Shown here in pieces: positions 1 to 11,399 of a DNA stretch of 64,000 bases. Every line of letters starts with the position of its first letter. The stretch's first letter is position 1. The notes beneath the pieces are model-generated. The model had not been told where the DNA came from. It ran no database searches and was given only the letters and a program-made list of their open reading frames with translations. The DNA is from Gnetum montanum (taxonomy: Eukaryota > Streptophyta > Gnetopsida > Gnetales > Gnetaceae): positions 66,703 through 130,702 of the forward strand of contig MNCI01022534.1 of assembly GCA_015680685.1 (NCBI GenBank). The letters run 5' to 3'. Both the position numbers and the translations under genes were made by a program.

Positions 1-1256
1 TTAAGGTCATCAAAGATCTCTTGGCATTGGGTTGTCCACTCATAGTGAACTCCTTTTTTAAGAAAGTGCTACATGGGTTGTAACTTATTCGTAAGCCTAG
101 AGATAAATCTACAATTAAATTGTACTCCTCCTTGTAATTCCTAAAGCTTATTAAGGATGGTAGGTGCTACTAATGTGGATATGGCCTTAACCTTATCAGG
201 ATTGACATGAGTCCTTGCTTCATATACTACAAAGCTAAACATCTTACCCATCTTGACACTAAAGATACACTTTTTAGGATTAAGCCTAAGTTCGTATTTG
301 AGGCATCATTTAAGCACAAGTTCTAGGTCATTAGCATTATCATTGGCCACTTTGGACTTAGTGGCTATGTCATCTACATAATCATTAAGCAAACCTAGCA
401 TGTAATCATTGAAGATATAGGTCATTGCTCATTGATAGGTTGCTTTGGCATTCTTAAGGTGAAATGGCATCATTGTATAGAAAAAGGTCCCCCATGGGGT
501 CATAAAGGTTGTGCTAATCTCATGCTATCGGTTGAGCCTAATTGAGTTATATCCCAAGAATCTATCCTTAAATGACAACAAGGCATGCTTACCTGTAGTA
601 TTGATAAGTTGATCAATACTAGGAAAAGAAAAGTCATCCTTAATAGTTACCTTATTTAGCTCTTGAATATCAATGCAAATATGGATACTCCCATGTTTCA
701 TAGGGACTACCACTATGTTGGAAATCCATTTTACATAATCAAAATCCCTAATGAAACTAGCTTGGTAGAGCTTTAAGATCTCATCATGAACTACCAAGGC
801 CAGATCAGGTCTAATTTTACACACTTTTGCTTAATTGGTCTAATGCTAGGATCTAGTATGATGTGTTAGACTAAATGTAAGTCTAGGCTTAGCATATCTT
901 CATATGACTAGGTAAAGGCTTTAATGTTGTTTTGTAGGACCTTGGTGATGTCTTGAGCATATTGAGATTCTAGTGAGGAACTTAGTTTAAGGGTTTTCTT
1001 CTCACCATTAGGCATTATGATAGGAACCTCAACTAGAGAGTCTTTGGTTATGTCACCAGCTTCTAAGTCAAGGGTTTTGACTAGGTTTTCATGCCATTCT
1101 AGAGGTTTCTCTATTCATGATATGTGGTCTATAAAACTCTCAGGCTCAAGATCTAGGCAATCAAGGTTGATACACTATTCAATGTTACTATGAAGTCCAT
1201 GTAGACACAAAGGAAAACTAATTTGCTCCTAGGTACTCATACTTTGATCCTACATA
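1..1256 (-). pseudogene. Ty3/gypsy pol fragment (linker and reverse transcriptase)
   Basis: Minus-strand translation gives a Ty3/gypsy reverse transcriptase in the expected order. The pre-RT linker (IMPNGEKKTLKLSSSLESQ, then AFTWSYEDM) lies near 900-1025. RT proper follows (WISNIVVVPMKHGS, CIDIQELNKVTIKDDF, SFKDRFLGYNSIRLN) at about 525-800. FMTPWGTFF is near 485-510, an intact YVDD box is at 369-380, and the thumb (EWTTQCQEIFDDLK) runs off the window edge. The usual DGFSGYN is DRFLGYN. Stops and a frame break leave only a 99-codon uninterrupted stretch (525-824), so this is a dead copy. The linker style recalls the Tat side of Ty3/gypsy; that lineage call is inference. The sequence changes to repeat-rich spacer at about 1250. 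Confidence 0.85.
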
Positions 1257-1489
1257 TCAACCAAGATCATATTAAGTCGTACTTGGGTAAAAGTGGATAA
1301 AAAATGTTAAAATGCTATAAAATTATACAAATACATGTAAACCTAATGCAATCAAAGCCATGCAAGGTCATCAATGAGATAGGAAAAATTTAACAAAGTA
1401 TCATAAAGGCCAAACAAAGCTTAAATAAAGGTCAAACAAGGGAAAATATAAGAAATAAAGCTACAAATGGTCAAAAAATGCCAAAATGT

Positions 1490-1580
1490 TGCTATTTTTA
1501 GGGCTTAGTGGGCCATGATGCTAGTTTAGAATCTTGGTGGACTATGATGCCAGTTTAAGGCCTTAGCAAGGCATGATCAC
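1490..1580. repeat. ~33-bp minisatellite, copy 1
   Basis: About three degenerate units of a motif reading GCCAGTTTAAGGCCTTAGCA followed by GGCCATGAT-like sequence. The same unit recurs near 10993-11065, 16195-16390 and 62190-62500, always in the same orientation relative to the inferred sense of the surrounding gypsy DNA. Confidence 0.65.
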
Positions 1581-1899
1581 ATGGTGTGAAATAGTGGTTA
1601 GGGAAGGTCAAACCCCACTATTTGATACCATTTAAAGTCCAAACATAGGAAAATGAGGCTATAATAAAGCAAATAAAAAGTATATAAGGCTATATAAAGG
1701 TCATAAAAGGTCAAGAATGCAACACAAGTATAAAAATAAGCCAAAATACTATGCAATAAGGAAAAAATCAAGAAAAATGGGTCATAGATGATAAAATTTA
1801 GCTAAAATAGGTAAAATATGGTAAGGTATTTCTAGTTTTAGGCCTTAGCAGGCCATGTTTTGAGGCTACATAGCTATTAGGTGAGTTTGTCCATTAGTA

Positions 1900-3660
1900 G
1901 GAGCTATTTCTAGGCTTCCATATTGGGCTCAGCATGGAAATAGGGACCCTTAGTGTGGAAACGAAGGAAAATAGGTTTTGGAATGCTCATAAGTTAAGAA
2001 TTGAGGTTCTGGGACCTTCCTAAGGTAGTGCAGGGTTAGATCCATCAAAATGGGGTACTACAGAGGTTTGCAAAGGACAAAATGCAGGTTCTAGAGCCTT
2101 CCACCCCCCCCCNCCCCCCCCAAGTATCCAACCCCCATCTCCTCCCACCCTTGTTCTCATGCTAGCTATCATGGAAGAAAGGGGGCTTAACATGGAAATC
2201 AAAACCTTATCTAGAATAAGGTCAAATGAGGTTAAACAAGTAGCCAAAACCTAGAGTTGGGAGTTGTGCATCACATAGCTTTATTTTGTGGTAGTTTGAG
2301 GTAGTTTTGGGTGTCAAAACATGTTGAAATGGCTTCACCCCTTTTCCATAATAAGAAAAGTATCCCAAAATGGAAATATGGGGGAACACTTGTTTTATGA
2401 ATTCAAGATGGTTCAGGAACACAGTGACTAGGTTCCTAGGTCCCTAGGATTGTAGATTAGGAATCTGCAAGTTTTTGGTTGATTTTAAGCACATTTGAAG
2501 GTTGTTTAAGGGTATCCAAGGTCTTCTCCATATTTCCACACTAGGGGATTTACTATAGAATGGAAGATTAGGGGGAATGGGTTTTGGAGGCTAAACGAGC
2601 AAAATCTCAAGGCTATGAGGTCCTAGGCTTCTCTAGCATAGATCTTTGGCTTCTAGGAGTGTCATCTTGCCACTAGAAGTTAAAAAGCTACTTCTTCTCC
2701 TTGTTTCCACACTACCCAGCATGCAAGGGGCCTCGTTAAGTGTAGATGAAGAAAGAATCCTAGTTCTAGGCCAATTTGAATCACAATCAACTATGCGTGT
2801 TAACTTCTAGAGTTGCTAGGGCCAAAGGCTATGTCTCCATATCAAAATTTAGTATTTCTGAGTACTCCCAAGTGGTTTTTTATCTCCCCCCTATTTTTCC
2901 ACATTGGGACTAGGGGACATAATGTGGAAGACTAGGGAAAACCACTTTTAACCATTTGGAATTAGTTTTCTAAGATTTGAAGGCTCCAATGGCTACTGAC
3001 AAGATTCTAGCATGCATGTAAGATCATTTTATGTCTTTCTAAGGTGTTAGGAGTTCCAAATGAGTCTCTTCCTCATTTTCCATGCTACCTAGTATGGAGG
3101 AAGGGATACCTGGTGTGGAAGATCCATAAATCTTAGATTTGGCCTAGTTTTAGCCTCAATCAATCATGCATGTGTGCTTCCAAGGTTGATGGGATCAAGG
3201 ACTAGGGTTTGAGCTCAAGTTTGGTAAGTTTAGAGGTTTCCCAAATGGTTTTTTAGCTTCCCCTATTTTTCCACACTAGGGATAGTATGCCCAACATGGA
3301 AGATTAAGGGGAAATATATTTTTAATTGTTTGCATCATTTTTTATCATGCATGTAAGTCTTTAAAGTTGCTAGCATCGATTACCAATGCCTAGTATCAAT
3401 ATTTGGTTATTTTGAAGGCTAGTGAGTGATTTTTGATGTTCCTCCCTTTTTTCACATTAAGGCTTTCATGCTTATTCTGAAAGATTGGGAGGAAAGGATT
3501 TCTAGCTATTCATGATTAATTTTGACAAAGCATCTTAGGATGTGCAAACAAGGTTCTAGGACACCAACAAGGCCTTTTGGTGTTTGTTCAAGGTCTCTAG
3601 AGGCTATTTTGAAGTCCTGCCAAGGTTCCCTATTCCTCCACACTAGGAATAACTTATTAC
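1900..3660. repeat. Degenerate ~185-bp tandem array with hairpin core, copy 1
   Basis: A core of the form TTCCACACTAGG, 8-12 bases, then CCYARCATGGAA recurs near 1914, 2100, 2345, 2536, 2703, 2897, 3083, 3265, 3450 and 3637. Steps in the regular part are 167, 194, 186, 182, 185 and 187 bases. The two arms are close to reverse complements, so each unit can fold a ~35-base hairpin. Text between cores is diverged but shares phrases such as GTTGCTAGCATCGATTACCA. No coding potential is seen. Confidence 0.7.
2103..2120. repeat. C homopolymer with one undetermined base
   Basis: Run of C interrupted by N at 2113. The homologous position in copy 2 (about 11605) has only six C, so the run is a local expansion or an assembly problem. 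Confidence 0.8.
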
Positions 3661-3896
3661 ATGTTTTCCATCTTCAAACACCATAAAACCTTTGCATGTT
3701 ATTAACTATTGAACCTTCGGATACCACAAAAAGCATGCATATTAACCAAAAGCATATTAAGTGGCACTTTGAGTAAAAGTGGATAAACAATGCTAAAATG
3801 CTATAAAATTATACAAATACATGTAAATCTAATGCAATCAAGGCCATTCAAGATCATCAATGAGATAGAAAAATTCTGGCAAAGTACCATAAAGGC

Positions 3897-4719
3897 TGAT
3901 GAGTGGCGAGGTACCCCTACACTCAACCATATGAATACGAGTGTTACATGCACGATCTGGTCGAACTCCATAGACTAAGTGCCTACACGCCTTATGGAAC
4001 ACTTAAGGTTAATCATTCATTGTCTTCCCAGACTTACTTGTATTTTTCATGGTTGTATGGTTAAGTAAGTCTAAGGTATGTGATTTTTTATATCTTTTAT
4101 GTTTTATTGCCTATGCTAAGGAGGGAAAGGGTGAAGAGACTAAGTAACTAAATTTAACTAACTAAGTTCTAATGCCTAGCATCAGTATCTATTCCCACTT
4201 GTCATTCACACCCTGAGCCAATGCAACCTTTTGGGATTACCAAATGCTATTCGTTACTGGGATTACCAAGTGTAACACACGTGCTCGAAGCAGTTGTACT
4301 GAATGCACTTAACTAGGAGTGTTGAGGGTTGAGAGAGATTAATTAACTAATAAAGCATTTAAACAATTAACAATAATTAAATTCCTAATTAGCTTAGTCC
4401 ATGCACTACAAGGTTTATCCAAAAGTTCATCTTTATTTCCATACACAAACTTATGCTCAGGTACAATATTTTCTTGAATAAAGATCCGTTCACTTTGGGA
4501 CTCCTACTGTGGGCACATGGAAATTACTCTAACTCTAGAATGGAAAACCTGCAAGAGTTTGGCTAAGGTCTAGATCTAGATGGTGAAAAAAGGGAGAGCC
4601 GCCTCTTATTTATAGAAATGGCAACAGACTACGATATCACGTATGTGATATCACAGGAAACACTATGATATCGCGTCTTTCGTATGTGTACATGGCCCAT
4701 GCAATATCGTGTCCCATCA
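3897..4719 (-). repeat. Element A 3' LTR
   Basis: An 823-bp LTR, TGATGAGTGG...TCCCATCA on the plus strand. It matches 10106-10920 along its length; I count about 22 differences in the first ~270 bases by eye, so the insertion is old. A TATAAATA box on the minus strand lies at 4607-4614. GATATC-type dyads sit between it and the U3 end (about 4630-4715). Confidence 0.92.
4607..4614 (-). promoter_or_regulatory. TATA box in element A 3' LTR
   Basis: TATAAATA on the minus strand, about 105 bases inside the U3 end, at the same place as 10816-10823 in the other LTR. Confidence 0.6.
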
Positions 4720-4729
4720 TACCCCCATG
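4720..4729 (-). promoter_or_regulatory. Polypurine tract of element A
   Basis: The minus strand reads ATGGGGGTA directly before the LTR terminus TGATGGGAC. It is the expected primer for plus-strand DNA synthesis. The same purine run precedes the 3' LTR of element B (40137-40145) and remnant I (24447-24457). Confidence 0.75.
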
Positions 4730-6640
4730 ATTGAATAAAAACTCATCCTCGAGTTCCTTACAAAATATTTGGAAGGTATGGGATTATTGACTTGAATGGA
4801 ACTAATGGCAAATGGAACGACATGTGAACGGATCATCATTACAGAACATGAAAAAACTGGTGTTTATGACAACAAGAGTGAACACTTTATACATTTGACA
4901 TCAGGCCTTATTTGGTAGCTGAGAGAGAAGAGAGAAAAGAGAAGAAGTCTGCTACTGCCAATGCCAAGATTGCACCTTTCGTTGTCTATCCGTAAGCATG
5001 CCATCCATCTCATTCCTTGCATAGCTACTTCAACACCGATCCATTCCAAGTGTTCACTCCAGATCCAATCCGTTGTTGTATGATTGCCATCTGCACACAC
5101 AATATAGTCTTATATTAGCAAGGGCAAATGAGTCAAAATGTAGCTGATACCTTGCTTTGGTGAAAAGGTCCATTGGCTAAGTTGTGGTATGGCTAATTAC
5201 GGATTATGGAGATATAATATCAGTGACTATCGAGGGTGTAGGGGTTAGTAGAAAATCGAAAAAATTGGGTTAGGACCCCCATGACTAAGAGCGAACCTCC
5301 AGTAGTAATAGAATGGAGAAAGAAAGGAATAAGAAAGATGAAGTAAAAGAGACAACTATAACGTTGATGAAATGGATGTCAAGATGGAAATGAACAAAAT
5401 AAGGTTGATTGCAAAAATGTTTAAGGGAAAGAAATTAACTGATGTACCAAAGAGGAATGTCGGTGGGTCCTCCCCAAAGCAGGCTCATGCCTTTAATGCC
5501 TTGACAAACCCACATTCAAAGAGTTTGTAGGCTCTTGGAATGTCACTTGGAAATAAAATTTAAATTATTAACCACAAGAATTTACCACAAAGAAAATAAT
5601 GCATCAACCAAAATATACACTAATGATACAACTGGCAATGAGGTGATCAATGGAGAAAGAAGGATGGAGAGGAGAGAATGGAATGGAGTCTCGAGAACAA
5701 GGTGGTGTATAGGTCCTTGTGTATTTAATGATTAATGTGACTTAGTAGATTCCATTCTAAATTTGGCCTCAAAAAAACCACATTCAGTGACTTTTCATTA
5801 ATACATTTGGCTGATCCATCCACTTGAAGTAACAAGAATGCCTTTACCCAAGAGCCACCACCATTCTAACAAAACGAAGGAGGAGAGAATAGGAAGTGAG
5901 AAGGGCATTAGTTAGAGGGAACATGTTCATTTTAGTTCCATAACTAGTGCTTGTAGCCCAGCTGATTATTTTTTCTAAGGGGTATGCTTTAACTTCCCAC
6001 TATTTTTTTTCTTGTGTTTATATGTGAGAACCACACCATGCAAATACTTTGTTATTTTTATTTGCTCAGCTTCCTGATAATGTGGCAACGTCGTAACGCT
6101 CAAGAAGAGAACATCCAAGCACCTAAGAGAATGGGCAACACAAAAGCATCAAATCCCCTTGAAGTCACACCTTGTTCAATCCTTGAGTCCTTCCTTAGTC
6201 TGAGAAATGCCTAGTTACCGATTCATTGATAGTTCTTATTTAGAAAGGGACTGTACATTCCAAGCCAAGAGAGACCATAGAAATTTATGGATGCATGGAT
6301 GATGTGGACTCATTACCTGCTATATCAAAAGAACCATACCTTAGTATCAACATCATCACTTAAAGATAAAAACCAATCATTGGCAACCAATAGAAAATAG
6401 TTCATACCATCATTAAGAGCACTTATTGTGTGACAAACTTAACAAAATGGACAAGACACACACATACACACAAATAAAAGAAAAATTATGAACTATGTTG
6501 TAAAACAAAAATAAGAAAAATTTAAAGAAATTGTAAAACAAAAATGTGTAAAACAAAAAAAGAAACTAAGGGCCCCAAATGATCAACATAGGTGGCCATC
6601 TACCCCATGACTAAATTAAAAGGGAGAGATAAAAAATAAT
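4730..6640 (-). other. 3' spacer of element A
   Basis: Non-coding region colinear with 40146-42170 of element B: CTCATCC..GTTCCTTACAAAATAT near 4741, CCCCCATGACTAAGAG near 5276, CAAAGCAGGCTCATGC near 5475 and GGATGCATGGATGATGTGG near 6290. Only short unconserved frames occur. It ends near 6640, where sequence jumps directly to the pre-RT linker, marking the pol deletion junction. Confidence 0.75.
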
Positions 6641-7640
6641 GATAATTTGTTTGAATTTCTTAAAAGTGTCCAACTTCTCCAAATCAATGTTTTAAGGTTA
6701 AGGGTTAAAAGTTGGCGATGCTCATATTCCAATGTATCTATGCTTTCGTTGTGGGTGCAAGTTGTTCCCCCAGTTTGTTCCATGCATGTTGGTGGGTTGC
6801 TCTCTTGATTAGCTATCAACCACTGGGTGTCCTATTGTTGTGTGGATGCTACATATAGGCACCTTTGTATCTCAGTTTCCTAGGCACACTAGTTGCATGT
6901 AGGAGATTTTGAGCATTCCTCCATGCCATGACCCTCTGAGTCACTATATGTGATGCATGGAACTTTCTTCTTCTCAATCTTTCCATAAATGTTTTCCTTA
7001 GATATTTCCAAGGAAAGATAGTAGATTCCTAGGCATGTGTTGATGGTGTTGAGCCATGCCCTCCCCATTATAATTGGGAAGTCCCCTTTGTTACTGTTGA
7101 CTTCTATCACTTGGAAATCAGCTGGGTATGACCAACCACACACAGTGGTAATGATGTCCTTCATCAATCTCAAGGGAATAGTGATGGACTGGTTAGCCAG
7201 CTCTAGTTAAATATTGCTCTTCTTGAATGGAGGTAGGTTCCAGGCTTTATACATTTCTCATGAGATTAAGTTGACTCCAGAACTTGAGTCAAGAAGAGCC
7301 TTACATGGTTCGTTCCTAGCGACTTGGAGGTAGATTAAGGGACTTCCAGGGTCAGAGAGTTTCCTGGGAAGGTGGCCCACCTTTATCTAGTCAGTAACGG
7401 TATGTGTTAACATAACCATATGCGTTGAGCCCTGTTGTTGATTTGAAGGGAGCTCTAAAGCCTTATTTGTTGGAGGAGCGTGCACAGACTCAACTGCTTG
7501 TGGTTGTGAGAGCTTTTTTGGGCTTTTGGTTCTAAAGAAAGGTCTTCTTTTTGTTCGGTTGTCAGAACTAGTAGCAAGTTGAAGGTTTACAACTCTCATA
7601 GCATTACGTTACTACGGTTGAGTGGGGAGTTCCCCTTGCA
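6641..7640 (-). pseudogene. Element A protease region and start of pre-RT linker
   Basis: Minus-strand reading matches the retroviral-type aspartic protease region of element B (47840-48690). PCKALLDSSSGVNL lies near 7262-7305, then CGWSYPADFQVIEV and KGDFPIIMGRAWLNT near 7030-7145, then EKKKVPCITYSDSEG. The catalytic motif is DSSSG rather than DSG/DTG, as in element B. The frame is broken by a stop near 7207. The remaining MANQES-type linker (6616-6819) stops where pol has been deleted. The protein would have cut the Gag-Pol precursor. Confidence 0.8.
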
Positions 7641-10060
7641 TCGTTGGAGTAGGTGGTAGTGGAATTATTAGCATAAAAAATGCGGATGGATTCGGAGAAT
7701 GGTATGCATGTGGTGTTTCTCCCATAGGAGAAGGAGTCCTAAAATACTCCTGAACTTGGTAGTGACATTGTGGAGTTAAGTGACCCATAGAGTCACTTGG
7801 AGAAACTAGATGCTACACGTAATAGCCATACAGGTCTGGTTACTGGTAAGGGTATTGTTGCTTAGGCAGTGGCATCCCCCATGATTGTGGGTGTTACCAC
7901 TACTAGTGTTGCCCGATAGGTTGTGGTGGAGCTCCACTTGGATAATATGTGAACGGTTGGTGGAACTACCTCGAGTTACCTTGGGGATAAGGTAACCTTT
8001 GGGGTGCTTGCCCTTTGTTAAGTCTTGGGTTGAGTGCATACACCCTAGACTCTTGCAGATGTGAGATTATTAGGCAACATCCCTTAGGATGGTCATATTG
8101 GCAGATCTCACATCCACCTTCATTGTCCATGTTAGAATCCATAACCTCATCGGTGATAGTCATTTTCCCCTTACCTTTGCTATGTGCATGGTCTGAATCT
8201 CTCCACGTTTTCTTATCATGATCACTACTTCGCTCCTTCTTAGACTCCTGTATGATTTTTAGGACAGTTTCAATTTTACTATCTAAGGAGCTCCATATTT
8301 GATCTACCTTAGCCAACACTTCTGTTGTTAATTTCTAAAGTAGCAAGGTTTTTCTATTCACCAACTCTTCGAGTGGTGACTCATCTTCCTCCTCGCAGAA
8401 TCTCACTCCCCTCTTTCGAAGGGAAGGATCACAGTTGTACTCTTCCGCACTTTCTCTTTTCCATAGCTTCCCTTCTTCCTTAGCTACTTACTCCAAAAAT
8501 CTATGAACTTCATGGAACCTAAGTTCAGATAATCTCCCTTGGGCATATGTCCCAAAGGATTCTCCTAGTTTCATGTCTTAGCCCATCTACAAGGTGGTGG
8601 AGTTGATCTCGTTGTGCATAACCATGGCCTAGACAACGATGTAGCAATGCATAATATCAGCCCATGGTAGCATCCAAGGGTTCGTGATTACCCTACTTTC
8701 ATCCTTGAATCTGATTATGCAAGTTGAACACTCTGGAGTACATTTGGTATTTATCGTTAAACAATTTTAGCATCGTACTCCACCTCCTAATGGTTTTCAG
8801 TTCTAAGGATTGGTACCAACTTTCCGCTTTCTTTATGAGTTTCCTAGGGAACAACTTTAACTTTTGCCACTTGTTTTCAATATTCTACAAGGCATAGGCA
8901 TCATGGAATTCCTATAAGTGGTTTTGTGGATTAGCATTGTATCCCCCCTTAAATCATGGGATATTATTCATGTCTAGTCTCTTGATTCGACTATCTTTCT
9001 AGTGCCTTGTAGGTATTCTCACAGCCTCTATAATATCTAACATACTTCAGGTGGCAAGTAGGGGTTCATCATGATCATCTCTCTCATGATGTCTATGATG
9101 CCTACGTGGTTCCCTCCTTTCCCTTCTTTCATGTCTTGATTCTCTTGAATTCCCTCGTCCTTGCTCTCGACTCTCTCATCGAGGTCGCTCATTTTGCTTA
9201 TCCTTATCCTTATCCTCATGGTTGTGCTCTTTGTGACTATGTCCTGATGTGGAAGGAGAGGGTGAATGATGTAATGAAGGGAAAGAAGAAGGGAAACCAT
9301 CGTCATGATGATGTTTCTTACCTTCTCTTCATTGGCTATGGCCCCAATCATGATGACAATAAGATTTCCTACCTTTGTCATGTGTTTATGTTCCCTCATC
9401 GAACACTTGGTATTCATGGAATCAGAACCAGGGTTGTGAATTGTAAAGTGTAGGTTCTGATACCCTACCTCCTCCTCATCATGAGGAGGGGGAATATAAT
9501 TTTTTGGAGAACCTATTGAGATAGGTTCACCACCCTTAACTTCTCTTATGATAGGCGAAGCGTTGTGGGGTCCTTTGCCCTTCAATGATGTGTGATAACT
9601 CTCCTACAGCGAGTCCCTTAGACATTGCGCTACTATGGGGTGGTAATCCCTTATGTCATAATCTTCTGCAACGTATTTAGCATATAATTCCATCATGCCT
9701 ATTTATGCAAGAGCATAAAGGAGCATGTTAGGAACTGCCCGATTTGGGGGTAACACTATGTTACCTTGTAGGTCTCTCCAGTGTAGTTGTTCATCTTGAT
9801 GGAGGATATAAGTAAAATAATGTATATACTCATCGTGATGAGTATATACCACCTGATACTATTGAGGAACTGGTGGTTCTTGGTTACGTGTGTCAGTCCA
9901 CCATATATCTCTTGTGTGATCCCTACGCGGTGAAGTGCTTTTATGAGAAGAATAAGACATTGTTATTTTTTCGATCTACTATTGACTATTGTTTAAATTT
10001 TCTTCTGATTAACCCTAAGGGTTCATTTAAGCTTCCCAATGATGTGGATGATTTCCTATG
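7641..10060 (-). pseudogene. Element A gag pseudogene
   Basis: Minus-strand frames match gag of element B at both ends: YTHHDEYI followed by LYAKYVAEDYDIRDYHP near 9650-9850, and a zinc knuckle CEICQYDHPKGCC near 8080-8130 (C-X2-C-X3-H-X4-C). The longest open part is 182 codons at 9037-9585, charged and histidine-rich. It contains ~0.7 kb that element B lacks. Gag core residues resembling HGYAQRDQLHHLVDG occur near 8580-8640. Several stops and shifts separate the pieces. Gag would form the cytoplasmic particle that packages element RNA. Confidence 0.75.
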
Positions 10061-10086
10061 TTTAGCTTAGTGCACAACCAACTTAG

Positions 10087-10104
10087 TCCCTAGCAACGGT
10101 GCCA
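10087..10104 (-). promoter_or_regulatory. Primer binding site of element A (tRNA-Asp type)
   Basis: The minus strand reads TGGCACCGTTGCTAGGGA, one base inside the LTR. It matches the Athila-type tRNA-Asp PBS TGGCGCCGTTGCCGGGGA at 15 of 18 positions, and all three differences are transitions. Confidence 0.85.
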
Positions 10105-10105
10105 A

Positions 10106-10920
10106 TGATCAGTGGCGAGGTACCCCTACACTCAACCATATTAATATGAGTGTTACACACATGATCTGGTCGAACTCCTTAGACTAAGTGCCTACATGCC
10201 TTATGGAACACTTAACGTTAATCGTTCGTTCTCTTCCCAAACTTACTTGTATTTGTCACGGTTGTATGGTTAAGTAAGTCTGAGGTATGTGACTTTTTAT
10301 ATCTTTTATGTTTTATCACCTATGCTAAGGAGGTAAAGGGTGAAGAGACTAAGTAACTAACTTTAACTACCTAAGTTCTAATGCCTAGCATCAGTATCTA
10401 TTCCCACTTGCCGTTCACACCCTGAGCCAATGCAACCTTATGGGATTACCAAATGCTATTCGTTACTGAGATTACCAAGCATAATGCACATGCTCGAAGT
10501 GGTCATACTAAATGCACTTAACTAGGAGTGTTGAGGGTTGAGAGAGATTAATTAACTAATAAATTATTTAAATAATTAAAAATAATTAAAGTTCTAATTA
10601 GCTTAGTCCATGCACTACAAGGTTTATCCAAAAGTTCATCTTTATTTTTGTACACAAACTTGTGCTTAGGTACAATATTTGCTCGAATAAAGATCCGTTC
10701 ACTTTGGGACTCCTACTACGGGCACATGGAAATTACTCTAACTATGGAATGGAAAAATTGCAAGAGTTTTGCTAAGGTCTAGATCTAAATGGTGAAATGA
10801 GGGAGAGTCGCATCTTATTTATAGAAATGGTGGCAGACTGCAATATCGCATATGCGATATCGTAGGAAACATCGTGATATTGCGTATATGATATCGTGTA
10901 CGCAATATCGTGTCCCATCA
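10106..10920 (-). repeat. Element A 5' LTR
   Basis: An 815-bp LTR paired with 3897-4719. TATAAATA lies on the minus strand at 10816-10823. The U3 end (10843-10920) holds several GATATCG-type dyads, including a perfect 18-bp palindrome at 10843-10860. Confidence 0.92.
10816..10823 (-). promoter_or_regulatory. TATA box in element A 5' LTR
   Basis: TATAAATA on the minus strand, directly downstream (in sense) of the U3 palindromes. It would drive full-length element RNA. Confidence 0.65.
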
Positions 10921-10992
10921 AAGGCAAAAAAAAAGGTCAAATAAAGGTCAAACAAGGAAATATATAAGAAATAAGGATACAAATGATCAATA

Positions 10993-11065
10993 AAGATCAA
11001 AATTTCACTAGTTCTAGGCCTCAACAGGCCATGATGCCAGTTTAAGACCTTAGCAGGGCATGGTT
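10993..11065. repeat. ~33-bp minisatellite, copy 2
   Basis: Two to three units including GCCAGTTTAAGACCTTAGCA, homologous to 1490-1580. Confidence 0.65.
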
Positions 11066-11399
11066 CAATGGTGTCAAATAGTGATCAAGGAAGGTCAAGC
11101 CCCAGTATTTGATACCATTTGAAGGTCAAAAATAGGTAAATAAGACTATAAAAAGCAAATAAAGAGGATATAAGGCTGTATAAAGGCTATAGAAGGTCAA
11201 CAAGGTCAACAAAGTAACAAAAGTCAAAAAACAAGTCAAATTACCATGTAATAAAAGCAAAATAGGCTATATATGGTAGAATTTGGCTAATATAGGTAAA
11301 AAAAAGTTAGATTTTGCTAATTTTAGGCCTTAGTGAATGTTTTGAGACTACAAAACTATTAGGTGAGTTCAACTATTAGTCAAGGCTATTTGGAACTAG

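Larger units (their letters stand above)
1250..3744. repeat. Spacer unit 1 of family F (~2.5 kb, directly duplicated)
   Basis: Non-coding spacer. Its first 150 bases (1250-1405) reappear almost unchanged at 3737-3896, and the rest aligns with 10926 onward once element A is removed. The two units are therefore direct repeats about 2.5 kb apart. Inside are a minisatellite (about 1490-1580), a C tract with one undetermined base (2113) and an array of ~185-bp repeats (about 1900-3660). No reading frame resembles a known protein. Its minus-strand sense is inferred from the gag fragment and promoter block farther right (16690-18323). Confidence 0.7.
3897..10920 (-). mobile_element. Element A: Athila-like Ty3/gypsy, internally deleted, TSD AAGGC
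   Basis: LTRs at 3897-4719 and 10106-10920 begin TGAT and end CATCA. They are flanked by a perfect 5-bp target duplication AAGGC (3892-3896 and 10921-10925). Removing the element restores a sequence matching the uninterrupted copy at 1380-1425. Sense is minus: the PBS adjoins the right LTR and the PPT adjoins the left one. The interior carries gag and protease remnants and a ~1.9-kb 3' spacer, but no RT, RNase H or integrase. Compared with element B, about 5.5 kb of pol was lost with a junction near 6640. The element is non-autonomous and its gag and protease frames are broken. Confidence 0.93.

Noticed and set aside
3714-3728. PBS-like TGGTATCCGAAGG on the minus strand
   Set aside because: Matches the tRNA-iMet PBS only in its first part, and no LTR terminus adjoins it.
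9106-9453. 115-codon plus-strand frame
   Set aside because: Antisense to gag of element A; no recognisable domain.
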